The notes under the pieces were generated by a model, which ran no database searches, was not told the DNA's origin, and saw nothing but the letters and a program-made list of their open reading frames with translations. A DNA stretch of 64,000 bases from Rhodospirillaceae bacterium (GTDB taxonomy: Bacteria; Pseudomonadota; Alphaproteobacteria; UBA6615): contig JABIVD010000053.1 of NCBI GenBank assembly GCA_018667335.1, positions 24,157 through 88,156 on the forward strand, written 5' to 3'. The translations under genes were made by a program, and so were the position numbers. Below, piece by piece: positions 25,426 through 34,100 of the stretch; the stretch's first letter is position 1, and every line of letters starts with the position of its first letter.

Positions 25426-26604
25426 CTACTCCGCCATCGGCACCATCGATATCTGCGGGTCGGTGGCCGGTATATAGACCTCGTCGAGGCCGAGCTCCTT
25501 GCGCACCATGTTGGCGCCGCGCACCAGCGAGACCATCTTGTAGAAGGCGTGCATCCGGCTCGCCGCGCCCCGTCCGAAGCCGCAATCGCTCGACAGGATC
25601 AGGCGTTCGGGCTCGATATGCTTGAGCGCGCGGCGGATCAGGTCGGCCACGTCCTCGGGCCGCTCGACCTGCAATGTGCGGTGACTGATCACACCGAGCG
25701 CGATCTTCTTGTCCTTCGAGATCAGCTTGCCGAAATGCTCCAGATCCATGCCGTTGTTGGTGGCACCCTCCACGGTGATCACGTCCACGTCGAGCTGATC
25801 GAGATACGGCAACGCATGCTCATACGACGCATGCTCGGCGAACATCTTCTGGGCGGCGGGCGAGCCCCAGCAGGTGTGGCACCACACTTCGGTCTTGTCC
25901 CGCAGGCCCGCGACCTCGCGGTTGAAGGCCTCGACATACTGCTCGGCCGAGACCTCCTGCCCCGGCACCTGCATCGACTGATGGATCGAGGGCTCCTCGA
26001 CCTGGAGCAGCGGTGCGCCGGCGTCGGCGAGTGCGTGATACTCCGCGTTGAAGGCGTCCGACAGCGCCATCAGCAGCTCGTTGGTGTCGGCATAGTGATC
26101 GTTGATGCACATATGGCTGATCACCTGGGCCGAGATCGAGCCGATCTTCACCGGCTTGTCGGTCATCCCCGCCATCGCCTTGTAGGCCCGGTCGAGCTGC
26201 AGGTCGGTCTTGCCGACCGGCCCGGTGACATGGGGTGTCAGGCGGGTCTCGATCACTTCCCAGATCAGGTCCCCCGGCCCCTTGTCGGCCATCGCGGCAT
26301 AGGGCTGCACGGCGACCCCCGGCGGGCCGAAGCCCTCGATCCGCTCGTAGGCGTAGCTGACCCAGCTGCGCCCGGCGACGTCGTCATCCAGCCGCGTGTC
26401 GCCATCCACCAGAATATCAATCCCGGCGCGGTTCTGGGCCGCGGTGTGGCAGGCCAGGCAATCGAGATGCTGTTCGCGGTAGGCGCGATGGGCGAAGCCC
26501 GTCGACAGCGGCGCCCCGCGCAGATTTTCCGTGTACCAGGACGGCCGCGGCAGCGCGCCGGTCGTCGTGGTCTGCAGCACCTTGTCCTTGGTGGCAACGA
26601 ACAT
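25426..26604 (-). CDS. MetE C-terminal-like (cobalamin-independent methionine synthase family) protein
   Basis: A 392-residue protein similar to the C-terminal, zinc-bearing half of MetE. It begins TTTTGALPRPSWYTENLRG, a common opening of these stand-alone proteins. Probable zinc ligands are H243 and C245 (WCHTCWGSP), E279 region (TVEGATNN) and C341 (SSDCGFGRG). MetE itself is ~750 residues with two halves; shorter relatives include methylcobalamin- or epoxyalkane-coenzyme M transferases. It probably transfers or accepts an alkyl group on a thiol, but the donor is unknown. A strong GGGAGGAAG site precedes the ATG. Repeats border it on both sides. Confidence 0.8.
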   Translation of the reverse strand: MFVATKDKVLQTTTTGALPRPSWYTENLRGAPLSTGFAHRAYREQHLDCLACHTAAQNRAGIDILVDGDTRLDDDVAGRSWVSYAYERIEGFGPPGVAVQPYAAMADKGPGDLIWEVIETRLTPHVTGPVGKTDLQLDRAYKAMAGMTDKPVKIGSISAQVISHMCINDHYADTNELLMALSDAFNAEYHALADAGAPLLQVEEPSIHQSMQVPGQEVSAEQYVEAFNREVAGLRDKTEVWCHTCWGSPAAQKMFAEHASYEHALPYLDQLDVDVITVEGATNNGMDLEHFGKLISKDKKIALGVISHRTLQVERPEDVADLIRRALKHIEPERLILSSDCGFGRGAASRMHAFYKMVSLVRGANMVRKELGLDEVYIPATDPQISMVPMAE

Positions 26605-26625
26605 GGACTTCCTCCCTCAGCTTTA

Positions 26626-26702
26626 CGTCATGCGCGGGCTTGACCCGCGCATCTCATGCACATTCGCGGACAGAGATGCCCGGATCAAGTCCGGGCATGA
26701 CG
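26626..26702. repeat. mirrored REP-like dispersed element, copy 4
   Basis: It starts CGTCATGCGCGGGCTTGACC and ends CCGGGCATGACG, with GCGCGG..CCGCGC and GCCCGG..CCGGGC hairpins. It lies between the MetE-like gene and the YciI gene. Confidence 0.87.
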
Positions 26703-26718
26703 ATGGTTTTGTTGGCGT

Positions 26719-27000
26719 TCAATGGGTCCCGGCGGTCCGCACGAACTGGCGGATGATCTTGCTCTCGAACAGATCGACCTTCTCATACGGATCCGCCGCG
26801 GTGATCGCCGCGGCCTCAGCCTTGTCGGCCGCATCGACGATCCAGACACTCCCGCACATGTTCCCGTCATCATCCATCGTCGGGCCGGCGAAGAACAGCT
26901 TGTCGCCGATTTCCTCGGCATATTCCATATGGGCCGGACGGGTCTGCATCCGCAGATCAAGGGTGCCGGGCTTGTCGACCCGATAGACGAAAAAGAGCAT
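26719..27000 (-). CDS. YciI-family protein
   Basis: A 93-residue YciI-like protein (MLFFVYRVDKPGTLDLRMQ; RPAHMEYAEEIGDKLFFAGP; GSVWIVDAADKAEAAAITAA). The family has a ferredoxin-like fold with a conserved Asp/His pair and unclear enzymatic role. The ATG at 27000 has a GGGGAAG site 6 bp upstream; the open frame extends upstream only through repeat sequence. It is bracketed by mirrored repeats 4 and 5. Confidence 0.87.
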   Translation of the reverse strand: MLFFVYRVDKPGTLDLRMQTRPAHMEYAEEIGDKLFFAGPTMDDDGNMCGSVWIVDAADKAEAAAITAADPYEKVDLFESKIIRQFVRTAGTH

Positions 27001-27021
27001 TGGTCTTCCCCAAATAACAAT

Positions 27022-27098
27022 CGTCATGCGCGGGCTCGACCCGCGCATCTCCTGCACGTTCACAGACAGAGATGCCCGGATCAAGTCCGGGCATGACG
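27022..27098. repeat. mirrored REP-like dispersed element, copy 5
   Basis: Starts CGTCATGCGCGGGCTCGACC and ends CCGGGCATGACG. It is nearly identical to copy 4, including the CAGACAGAGATGCCCGGATC segment in the right arm. Confidence 0.87.
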
Positions 27099-27113
27099 AT
27101 AGTTGCTGCGTGA

Positions 27114-27923
27114 TCAGCCGCGAAGACGCCCCGGGCGGATCAACTGCGCCGAAACGCCGGCGTCGAGGCTCAGCTCCACATAATCGAAGGCCGTGAAGGG
27201 ATCGATCGGCGCATCGAAGATCACCGTCAGGAAGCCGTGCCAGTTGCCGTCCCCATCGCGGGTGAAGACATCGTTGAAGGGCAGCTGCGACGTGCGCGCC
27301 TGGATCAGCCCGTCGACGTTGCGGAACCGCTGGTTGGGGATACGCAATATTCGCGCTGGCGCGCTCTTGAACCGCACGAAGACCACCGCCGGGTCGATGT
27401 CGTAGTCGCCGAACACCAGGTTGAAGAACATCCGGGTGCCCTGGACGATGGCGTCGGCATGGACCGTGAAGTCGAACACGAAGGCGGCGCTGTTCGGCGT
27501 CGCCGGGCCGTTCAGGTCGGGCCAGTCATCGGCCGGGGCCGTCGGCGACAGGGACAGGTCGGTCCAGTTGGAGCCGCGGGTCTTGTCGCCGATCTCGAGG
27601 CAACCCCGGCAGCCATGGCCCGCGTCGGTGCGTTCTGCGTCCGAGCGGTTGTCGAAATTGTCCTCGCCGCGATACCACACGCCCCCGTCCCGGTTCAGGT
27701 CGGGCAGGTATTCGTCGGGCTCCAGCACCCCGTTGCCGTTGGTGTCGGCGGGGCCCGGCCCGACCCCCTGGACCGGACGGCCAAGGGACCGGGTCTCGGT
27801 GAAGCCGAACCCGTCGGCATCGCCGATCCGCACCCATTCGAACGATTGCGCCTGTGCTGTTTCACCGGCCAGCAGCAACACTGCAGCCAGCAGCACAGCT
27901 GCGTATTTTTGAATTTTGTTCAT
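27114..27923 (-). CDS. hypothetical secreted protein with Ca-binding-like loop
   Basis: A 269-residue protein with a clear Sec signal peptide (KYAAVLLAAVLLLAGETAQA). Residues ~58-75 contain DTNGNGVLEPDE, which resembles a calcium-binding EF-hand or dockerin loop, followed by a second Asp-rich segment (PDLNRDGG). The remaining domain looks beta-rich (AAFVFDFTVHADAIVQGTRM; DYVELSLDAGVSAQLIRPG). No family is recognised. It is divergent from the SOS mutagenesis operon. Confidence 0.6.
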   Translation of the reverse strand: MNKIQKYAAVLLAAVLLLAGETAQAQSFEWVRIGDADGFGFTETRSLGRPVQGVGPGPADTNGNGVLEPDEYLPDLNRDGGVWYRGEDNFDNRSDAERTDAGHGCRGCLEIGDKTRGSNWTDLSLSPTAPADDWPDLNGPATPNSAAFVFDFTVHADAIVQGTRMFFNLVFGDYDIDPAVVFVRFKSAPARILRIPNQRFRNVDGLIQARTSQLPFNDVFTRDGDGNWHGFLTVIFDAPIDPFTAFDYVELSLDAGVSAQLIRPGRLRG

Positions 27924-28052
27924 GAAGCGCCCGAACCCGTTGTGGCTCCCATAATGCGCGGTAATCCGCGCGTTCCACAGTCACAATGGCGTGCTTGGAA
28001 GGCCCCGGTACACGCCTGCGCCTGCGTTTGACTCGTTCCTTCTCCAAATCTA

Positions 28053-28067
28053 GAACAAAATAAGAAC
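28053..28067 (+). promoter_or_regulatory. LexA/SOS operator of the imuA-imuB-dnaE2 operon
   Basis: The sequence GAACAAAATAAGAAC fits the alphaproteobacterial LexA box GAAC-N7-GAAC exactly. It lies 26 bp upstream of the imuA GTG start, where it would overlap the promoter. This predicts DNA-damage induction of the operon. Confidence 0.88.
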
Positions 28068-28093
28068 ATTAGCGAGAACGGAACACATCAACG

Positions 28094-28984
28094 GTGCCGG
28101 CGGATCCCCAACTCCTCCAGCGGCTGCGCAGCCGCATCGCTGCCATCGAGCGCGGCGGCAGCGGGACTCCGCACGGCGATGACTGCCTGCCCCTGGGCGT
28201 GTCCGAGATCGACGAACATCTGCCCTGGGGCGGGCTGGCGGCGGGTGCGGTCCATGAAATCCTCGACGGCGACGGCCCCACCTCGAACAGCACCACCAAA
28301 ATCGGCGGCGCGCTGAACGGCGCCGTCACGGCCTTCGCCGCAGCACTGGCCGGCAAAGCCCAACGCGCCCGCGCCCGCCCGATCGTCTGGATCGCGCCAC
28401 GCACCGGCCCCCGCGAAAGCCTCTACGCCCCGGGGCTCGCCGGGTTCGGCCTCGATCCCACCGACCTGATCGCGGTGCGCATTCCCACATCTCCGCAAGG
28501 GGGCGGTGACTTCGCCGCGACCGCGCTCTGGGCCATGGAGGAAGCGCTGCGCGCGCCCACGGTCGGGTTGGTCTGTGCGGAAATCGAGGACATGAGCCTC
28601 ACCGCCAGCCGCCGCCTGCAACTTGCGGCGGAAACCGGTGGCGGGCTCGGCCTGCTGTTACGCCGGGACACGGGCAATGCTTCGGGGGCCGCCCTGCCCC
28701 CGACCGCGAGCATCAGCCGCTGGCGGATCGCCGCGTTGCCGGGCGGGCCACCCGAATACGCAAACCTGCCCGGGGCCACCCGCTGGCAGGCCGAACTCTT
28801 GCGCGCCCGCGGCGGCCGCCCCCGAAGCTGGCAACTGGAATGGAGCGATGACGGACAGGATAAATCCCAAACGACGGGTGGTTTCGCTCTGGTTTCCCCG
28901 CTTCGCAACCGATCGCTGCCAGCGGACTCTCAAGGGCCAACTGAAACGGCAACCCCGGTTCCCGGGCAACGCCGCATCGCCTGA
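28094..28984 (+). CDS. imuA: ImuA, SOS mutagenesis RecA-like protein
   Basis: A 296-residue RecA/SulA-related ImuA protein. Identifying stretches are LPLGVSEIDEHLPWGGLAAGAVHEI (first 20: LPLGVSEIDEHLPWGGLAAG), then RPIVWIAPRTGPRESLYAPG and SISRWRIAALPG. ImuA helps assemble the ImuB-DnaE2 mutasome that bypasses damaged bases. The start is a GTG. The last ~45 residues overlap imuB in another frame and look unlike conserved ImuA sequence (GQDKSQTTGGFALVSPLRNR), so they are a read-through tail. An SOS operator lies just upstream. Confidence 0.87.
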   Translation: MPADPQLLQRLRSRIAAIERGGSGTPHGDDCLPLGVSEIDEHLPWGGLAAGAVHEILDGDGPTSNSTTKIGGALNGAVTAFAAALAGKAQRARARPIVWIAPRTGPRESLYAPGLAGFGLDPTDLIAVRIPTSPQGGGDFAATALWAMEEALRAPTVGLVCAEIEDMSLTASRRLQLAAETGGGLGLLLRRDTGNASGAALPPTASISRWRIAALPGGPPEYANLPGATRWQAELLRARGGRPRSWQLEWSDDGQDKSQTTGGFALVSPLRNRSLPADSQGPTETATPVPGQRRIA

Positions 28985-30536
28985 GGCCGCCTTCGAGACG
29001 CTTTTCGAGCCGGCGCTGGTCATGGCCATGCCCGAGGGCGGGGCGATCCGCCTGAGCGCGGTGACCCTGGCGGCCCAGAAGGCCGGGCTCTCCCCGGGCC
29101 AGACGCTGGCCGATGCCCGCGCGTTGACCCCCGATGTCGCGGTCCATGACGCAGACCCGTCCGGCGACGCAACGACCCTGGAGCGGATCGCCGGCTGGTG
29201 CGGGCGCTACACGCCGTGGACCGCGCCTTCAGGCCTGGAGACCGGCGGTGCGGCGGGGCTCTGGCTGGATGTATCCGGCTGCGCGCATCTGTTCGGCGGT
29301 GAGGCCCCGATGCTCGACGACATGACCACGCGGCTGGCCGCCATCGGCTACACCGCCCGGGCCGGCCTCGCCGACACGGCGGGCGCGGCCTGGGCGGCGG
29401 CCCGGTTCGGCAAACCCGGCCGGGCCCGCTGTGTGATCTTTGCCCCCGGGGAACACGCCGCCCGGCTCGCGCCCTTCCCCAACGAGGCCCTGCGCCTGTC
29501 CGCCGATATCCTCGACGGCCTCGAACGGCTGGGCCTGCGCAACGTCGGCGATCTGGCGGCCCTGCCCCGCGCCGGGCTGGCGCGCCGGTTCGGGGAGTTG
29601 CCGTCCCGCCGCCTGGATCAGGCCCTGGGGCGGGTCGACGAGCCGATCTCACCCCGCGCACCCGCGCCCGTCTGGCGGCTGCGTACCGCCTTCGCCGAGG
29701 CGCTCGGCCGCGAGGAGCATATCGCCGCCGCCGCCCGCAACCTGCTCGAAGCCCTGTGCAACCGCCTCGCCCGGGCCGAGCGCGGTGTCCGGCGCCTGGA
29801 ACTGTGCCTCTACCGGGTCGGCGGGCGGGTGGACACGATGATGGCCGGCACCAGCCGGGCGAGCCACGACCCCGATCACCTGATGCGCCTGCTCGCCGAA
29901 CAGCTCGAGCGCCTGCCCGAGCCGCCCACATCCGCGCCCGACCCGCTCAGTGCGGCCGCCGAGGCCATGGTCGAGACCCTGACCCTCGCCGCGGTGGTCA
30001 CCGAGCCCCTGCGCGCTGTCCAGACCCGGCTCACCGGTGGACATGACGATGATCCCGCAGCCCTGGAACGCCTGGTGGACCGGCTGGCCGGGCGTCTCGG
30101 CTCCGACAATGTGATGCGCTTTAGGGCCCGCGACACCCATCTGCCCGAGCGGGTACAGGAAGGCGCGCCCGCGCTGGCCGGTTCAGCCGCCACGTCCACC
30201 TGGCAACCACCCCAGCCCCGGCCGCCGCGGCTTCTGGCCCGCCCCGAACCGGTCGAGGCCATCGCACCCGTGCCCGACGACCCGCCGGTGCTGTTCCGCT
30301 GGCGCGGCCGCACCCACCGGATCGCCCGCGCCGAGGGGCCCGAACGGATCGAGCCCGAATGGTGGCGCCAGCCCGAGACCGGGAACAACACAACCGCCCT
30401 CGACGCCGACACCCGCGACTATTACCGGGTCGAAGACGAGGATGGCCGCCGCTTCTGGCTCTATCGCGAGGGGCTGTATGACCGTCATTCCGCCGACACG
30501 CCCCCGCGCTGGTTCCTCCACGGGCTCTTCGGATGA
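28848..30536 (+). CDS. imuB: ImuB, catalytically degenerate Y-family polymerase
   Basis: A 562-residue Y-family DNA-polymerase-like protein. The first motif is RRVVSLWFPRFATDR, which lacks the Asp of active Y-family enzymes, and the third reads LWLDVSGCAHLFGG; this pattern is typical of ImuB, an inactive adaptor that links DnaE2 to the beta clamp. Helix-hairpin-helix (LGLRNVGDLAALPRAGLARR) and little-finger regions follow, with a C-terminal ImuB-specific tail (PDDPPVLFRWRGRTHRI; PPRWFLHGLFG). The ATG lies inside imuA (137-bp overlap). RAYT lies between this gene and dnaE2. Confidence 0.9.
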   Translation: MTDRINPKRRVVSLWFPRFATDRCQRTLKGQLKRQPRFPGNAASPEAAFETLFEPALVMAMPEGGAIRLSAVTLAAQKAGLSPGQTLADARALTPDVAVHDADPSGDATTLERIAGWCGRYTPWTAPSGLETGGAAGLWLDVSGCAHLFGGEAPMLDDMTTRLAAIGYTARAGLADTAGAAWAAARFGKPGRARCVIFAPGEHAARLAPFPNEALRLSADILDGLERLGLRNVGDLAALPRAGLARRFGELPSRRLDQALGRVDEPISPRAPAPVWRLRTAFAEALGREEHIAAAARNLLEALCNRLARAERGVRRLELCLYRVGGRVDTMMAGTSRASHDPDHLMRLLAEQLERLPEPPTSAPDPLSAAAEAMVETLTLAAVVTEPLRAVQTRLTGGHDDDPAALERLVDRLAGRLGSDNVMRFRARDTHLPERVQEGAPALAGSAATSTWQPPQPRPPRLLARPEPVEAIAPVPDDPPVLFRWRGRTHRIARAEGPERIEPEWWRQPETGNNTTALDADTRDYYRVEDEDGRRFWLYREGLYDRHSADTPPRWFLHGLFG

Positions 30537-30562
30537 GTGCCCCTACCCAGAATCACAGGCCC

Positions 30563-30587
30563 GTAGGGGCGGGTTTCCAACCCGCCC
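30563..30587 (+). repeat. REP unit left of RAYT
   Basis: A palindromic unit with the core GGGCGGGTTTCCAACCCGCCC (GGGCGGGTT/AACCCGCCC arms) preceded by the GTAG tetranucleotide typical of REP elements. Confidence 0.9.
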
Positions 30588-30609
30588 GGAAACCGGACGG
30601 AGATATCTA

Positions 30610-31185
30610 ATGTCGATGGAAAAACAAAAATGGCCGCAACGCCGCACCCTGCGTTTACGGCATCATGATTACCGCGACCCGGGCGCCTATTTCGTCACCA
30701 TCTGCACACATCGGCGCAAATGCATCTTCGGATCGATTCTGAATACAACGTTTTATCCCAATAGCTTAGGCACAATCGCCGCCAACAGTTGGGCTGAACT
30801 GCCAGATCATTATTCAAATCTGGCGCTCGACAGTTTCGTCCTCATGCCCAACCACATCCACGGACTGATATTCCTCACCGAGGCATCTCCTCGTCACCCG
30901 CTGTCCGAGATCATCCGAGGCTTCAAAACCTTCTCCGCGCGGCAAATCAATCAGGCGCGCAATGTCTCCGGCCAGCCCGTCTGGCAAAGAGGTTTCCATG
31001 AGCATGTGGTTCGCAGCGATGAAAGCCTGAGCAATATTCGGCAATACATCGAAACGAACCCGGCGCGCTGGTCTATGGACCGGGAGAACCCGTCTGTCAT
31101 GCGGGCGGGTCACAGACCCGCCCCTACCGGGGACGACAGAATTGTAGGGGCGGGTTTCCAACCCGCCCGGAAACCGGAGCGATGA
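30610..31185 (+). CDS. REP-associated tyrosine transposase (RAYT, Y1/TnpA_REP family)
   Basis: A 191-residue RAYT, a single-strand HUH endonuclease of the IS200/IS605 superfamily that processes REP hairpins. Motifs: RLRHHDYRDPGAYFVTICTH near the N-terminus, the HUH pair H82-I-H84 (LMPNHIHGL) and catalytic Y146 (IRQYIETNPARW). An ATG with a GGAG site at good spacing begins MSMEKQKWPQRR. The C-terminal ~25 residues (VMRAGHRPAPTGDDRIVGAG onward) are encoded by the REP pair itself. Its TGA overlaps the dnaE2 ATG. Confidence 0.93.
   Translation: MSMEKQKWPQRRTLRLRHHDYRDPGAYFVTICTHRRKCIFGSILNTTFYPNSLGTIAANSWAELPDHYSNLALDSFVLMPNHIHGLIFLTEASPRHPLSEIIRGFKTFSARQINQARNVSGQPVWQRGFHEHVVRSDESLSNIRQYIETNPARWSMDRENPSVMRAGHRPAPTGDDRIVGAGFQPARKPER
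31103..31168. repeat. inverted REP pair inside the 3' end of RAYT
   Basis: GGGCGGGTCACAGACCCGCC (31103-31127 with the CTAC tail) and GTAGGGGCGGGTTTCCAACC (31144-31168) face each other across 16 bp. The right unit ends immediately before CCGGAGCG, which provides the GGAG ribosome site of dnaE2. Confidence 0.88.
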
Positions 31186-34100
31186 TCGCCGTCCCCGAAT
31201 ATGTCGAACTGCAGGTGACCAGCAATTTCTCGTTCCTCGAGGGCGCGGCGCATCCCGAGGAACTCGCCGCGCGGGCCGCCGAACTGGGCCATCAGGCCGT
31301 CGCCATCACCGACCGCAACACGCTGGCCGGCGTGGTGCGCGGACATCTGGGGGCCAAACAGGCCGAAATCCGGGTGATCGTTGGCGTCCGGCTGGACTTC
31401 ATGGATTCGAGCCCATCCCTGCTCTGCCTGCCAACCGATAAAGTCGCCTACAGCCGCCTGTCCCAGCTCCTGACCCTGGGCAAACGCCGCGCGGAAAAGG
31501 CCCAGTGCCACCTGACGATCGCCGACCTGACCGACCCGGACGGGAACTTCCAGCGTGGCCTGGATCAAATCCTGATCATCCTGCCGCCTGATGATTTGAC
31601 GGAAAACCCGGAAGGCATTTTATCCAGCTTTTTGAATCGCCTATCCGATGAACTTGAATCAGAAACTTATCTCGCCGCCAGCCATCTCTACCGGGGCGAC
31701 GACACCCGGCGGCTCGCCCGGCTGGCCGCCATCGCCGAGGAATGCGCCACACCCCTCGTGGCCACCAACGATGTGCGTTATCACGCGGTCGAACGGCGCG
31801 CCCTGGCCGACGTCGTCACCTGCATCCGCGCGCATTGCACCATCGACAATGCGGGCCGCCGCCTGGCGGTCAACGCCGAGCGACACCTGAAACCGGCCAC
31901 CGAGATGGCGCGGCTGTTCCGCGATTACCCCGACGCGATCGCCCGGACGGCCGAAATCGCCGCCAGATGCCGCTTTTCCCTCGATGAACTGCGCTACGAA
32001 TACCCCGCCGAGCCGGGCGCCGCCGGGCACACCCCCGATGCCGAACTCGCGCGGCTGACATGGCGCGGCGCGGCGACGCGTTATCCCGCCAAAAAGTATC
32101 CGGACGGCATCCCCGCCAAAGTCCGTGCCCAGCTTGAGCATGAGCTCACTTTGATCGCCGAACTGCGTTATGCCGCCTACTTCCTGACGGTCGACGACAT
32201 CGTCCGCTTCGCCCGCTCCCGGGACATCCTGTGCCAGGGACGCGGATCGGCGGCGAATTCCGCGGTTTGCTTCTGCCTCGGCATCACCGCGGTGGACCCG
32301 AACCGTCTGGATCTGCTGTTCGAGCGGTTCATCTCGGCCGAGCGCGACGAGCCGCCCGATATCGACGTGGATTTCGAGCATGAGCGCCGCGAAGAGGTGA
32401 TCCAGTACATCTACGCGAAATACGGCCGCGAACGCGCCGGGCTGGCCGCCACGGTGATCAGCTACCGCTCGCGCTCGGCCCTGCGCGAGGTCGGCAAGGC
32501 GCTGGGCCTGACCGGGGACACGGTCGCCGCCCTGTCTGGCCAGGTCTGGGGCTGGTCCAATGACGGCGTGCCCGACGAGGTGGTCCGCTCCCTTGGCCTG
32601 GACCCCGATGACAACCGGTTGAGCCTCGCCCTGCGCCTGACCCGCGAGCTGATCGGCTTTCCCCGCCACCTGTCCCAGCATGTCGGCGGGTTCGTGATCA
32701 CCCGCGACCGGCTGGACGCACTCGTGCCCATCGAAAACGCCGCGATGGACAACCGCACGGTCATCGAGTGGGACAAGGACGATCTCGATGCCCTGGGCAT
32801 CCTCAAGATCGACGTGCTCGCGCTCGGCATGCTGACCTGCATCCGCAAGGCCTTCGCGCTGCTGGCCGACCATTATGACCGCCCCCTGGAGCTGGCGACC
32901 GTGCCGCCCGAGGACCCGGCGGTCTACGACATGCTCGGCCAGGCGGATTCCCTGGGCGTGTTCCAGGTCGAGAGCCGGGCCCAGATGGCCTTCCTGCCGC
33001 GCATGAAGCCGCGCAACTTCTACGATCTGGTGATCGAGGTCGCGATCATCCGCCCCGGCCCGATCCAGGGCGACATGGTGCACCCCTATATCCGTCGGCG
33101 CGACGGGCTGGAGACGGTGGAATTCCCCTCAAAGGAGCTCGAAGACGTCCTCGGCAAGACCCTCGGCGTGCCCCTGTTTCAGGAACAGGCGATGAAGATC
33201 GCCATCGTCGCCGCCGGCTTCACCCCCGGCGAGGCCGACCAGCTGCGCCGCGCCATGGCGACGTTCCGCAAGACCGGCACCATCCACACCTTCCACGCCA
33301 AGATGGTCGAGGGCATGGCCGCGCGCGGCTATGACCGCGACTTCGCCGAGCGCTGTTTCCGCCAGATCGAGGGCTTCGGCGAATATGGCTTCCCCGAGAG
33401 CCACGCGGCGTCGTTTGCCCTGCTGGTCTATGTCTCCTCCTGGCTCAAATGCCACCACCCCGACGTGTTCGCCGCGGCCCTGCTCAACAGCCAGCCCATG
33501 GGCTTCTACGCGCCCGCGCAGATCGTCCGCGATGCCCGCGAGCATGACGTCGAGGTGCGTGGCCCCGATGTGAACCATTCCCTGTGGGACAACCGGCTGG
33601 AGCCGCTGCCAGACAGCAAGGACGGCGGCCACGCGCTGCGCCTCGGTTACCGGCAGATCAAGTCCCTGAACCGGGAGGCCGCCGAGGCCGTCGCGGCGGC
33701 GCTCCCGGATGCGGGTTACCTCTCGGTCGAGGATGTCTGGCGCCGCACCAATGTGAACACCGCCGCACTGGTGGCGCTTGCCGAGGCCGGCGCATTCGGC
33801 TCCCTCGGGCTTGAGCGGCGCGAGGCCCTGTGGGCGATCAGGGCACTCGGGCACAACGGCCGCGAGACGTCCGCAGCCCTGCCCCTGTTCGCCGTGGCCG
33901 ATGCCCGCGACGTCGCCCCCGAAGTCTCTCCGGAGACTCAGATAGCCTTGCCCGACGAGACACCCGGCGAGGTCGTCGCCAATGATTACGCCGCGATCCG
34001 CATGTCCCTCAATCATCACCCGGTGGGGCTGCTCCGCGACGAACTGGCATCGATGAACGCCGTGCCCGCCCGCGAGTTGCGCGAACGCCCCAACAACCAG

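Larger units (their letters stand above)
30563..31178 (+). mobile_element. RAYT-REP unit inserted between imuB and dnaE2
   Basis: A 35-bp exact direct repeat (30563-30597 and 31144-31178, starting GTAGGGGCGGGTTTCCAACC and ending GGAAACCGGA) brackets the RAYT gene. A further REP in opposite orientation (31103-31127) pairs with the right copy to form a REP doublet. The unit splits what is normally a continuous imuB-dnaE2 gene pair. Confidence 0.85.

Noticed and set aside
25279..26643. 454-codon plus-strand frame crossing the repeats and the MetE-like gene
   Set aside because: It translates REP sequence at its start and is antisense to a clear MetE-like protein.
20713..27098. Regularly spaced repeats as a possible CRISPR array
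   Set aside because: Copies are kilobases apart, are palindromic and separate real genes; there are no short spacers.
29020..29931. 303-codon antisense frame in imuB rich in Arg, Gly and Pro
   Set aside because: Extreme GC-driven composition; no signal or domain.
31659..33083. Long antisense open frame of 474 codons inside dnaE2
   Set aside because: Composition is Asp/Arg/Gln/Gly-rich as in high-GC shadow frames, no domain is recognisable, and the sense strand encodes a complete, well-conserved polymerase.
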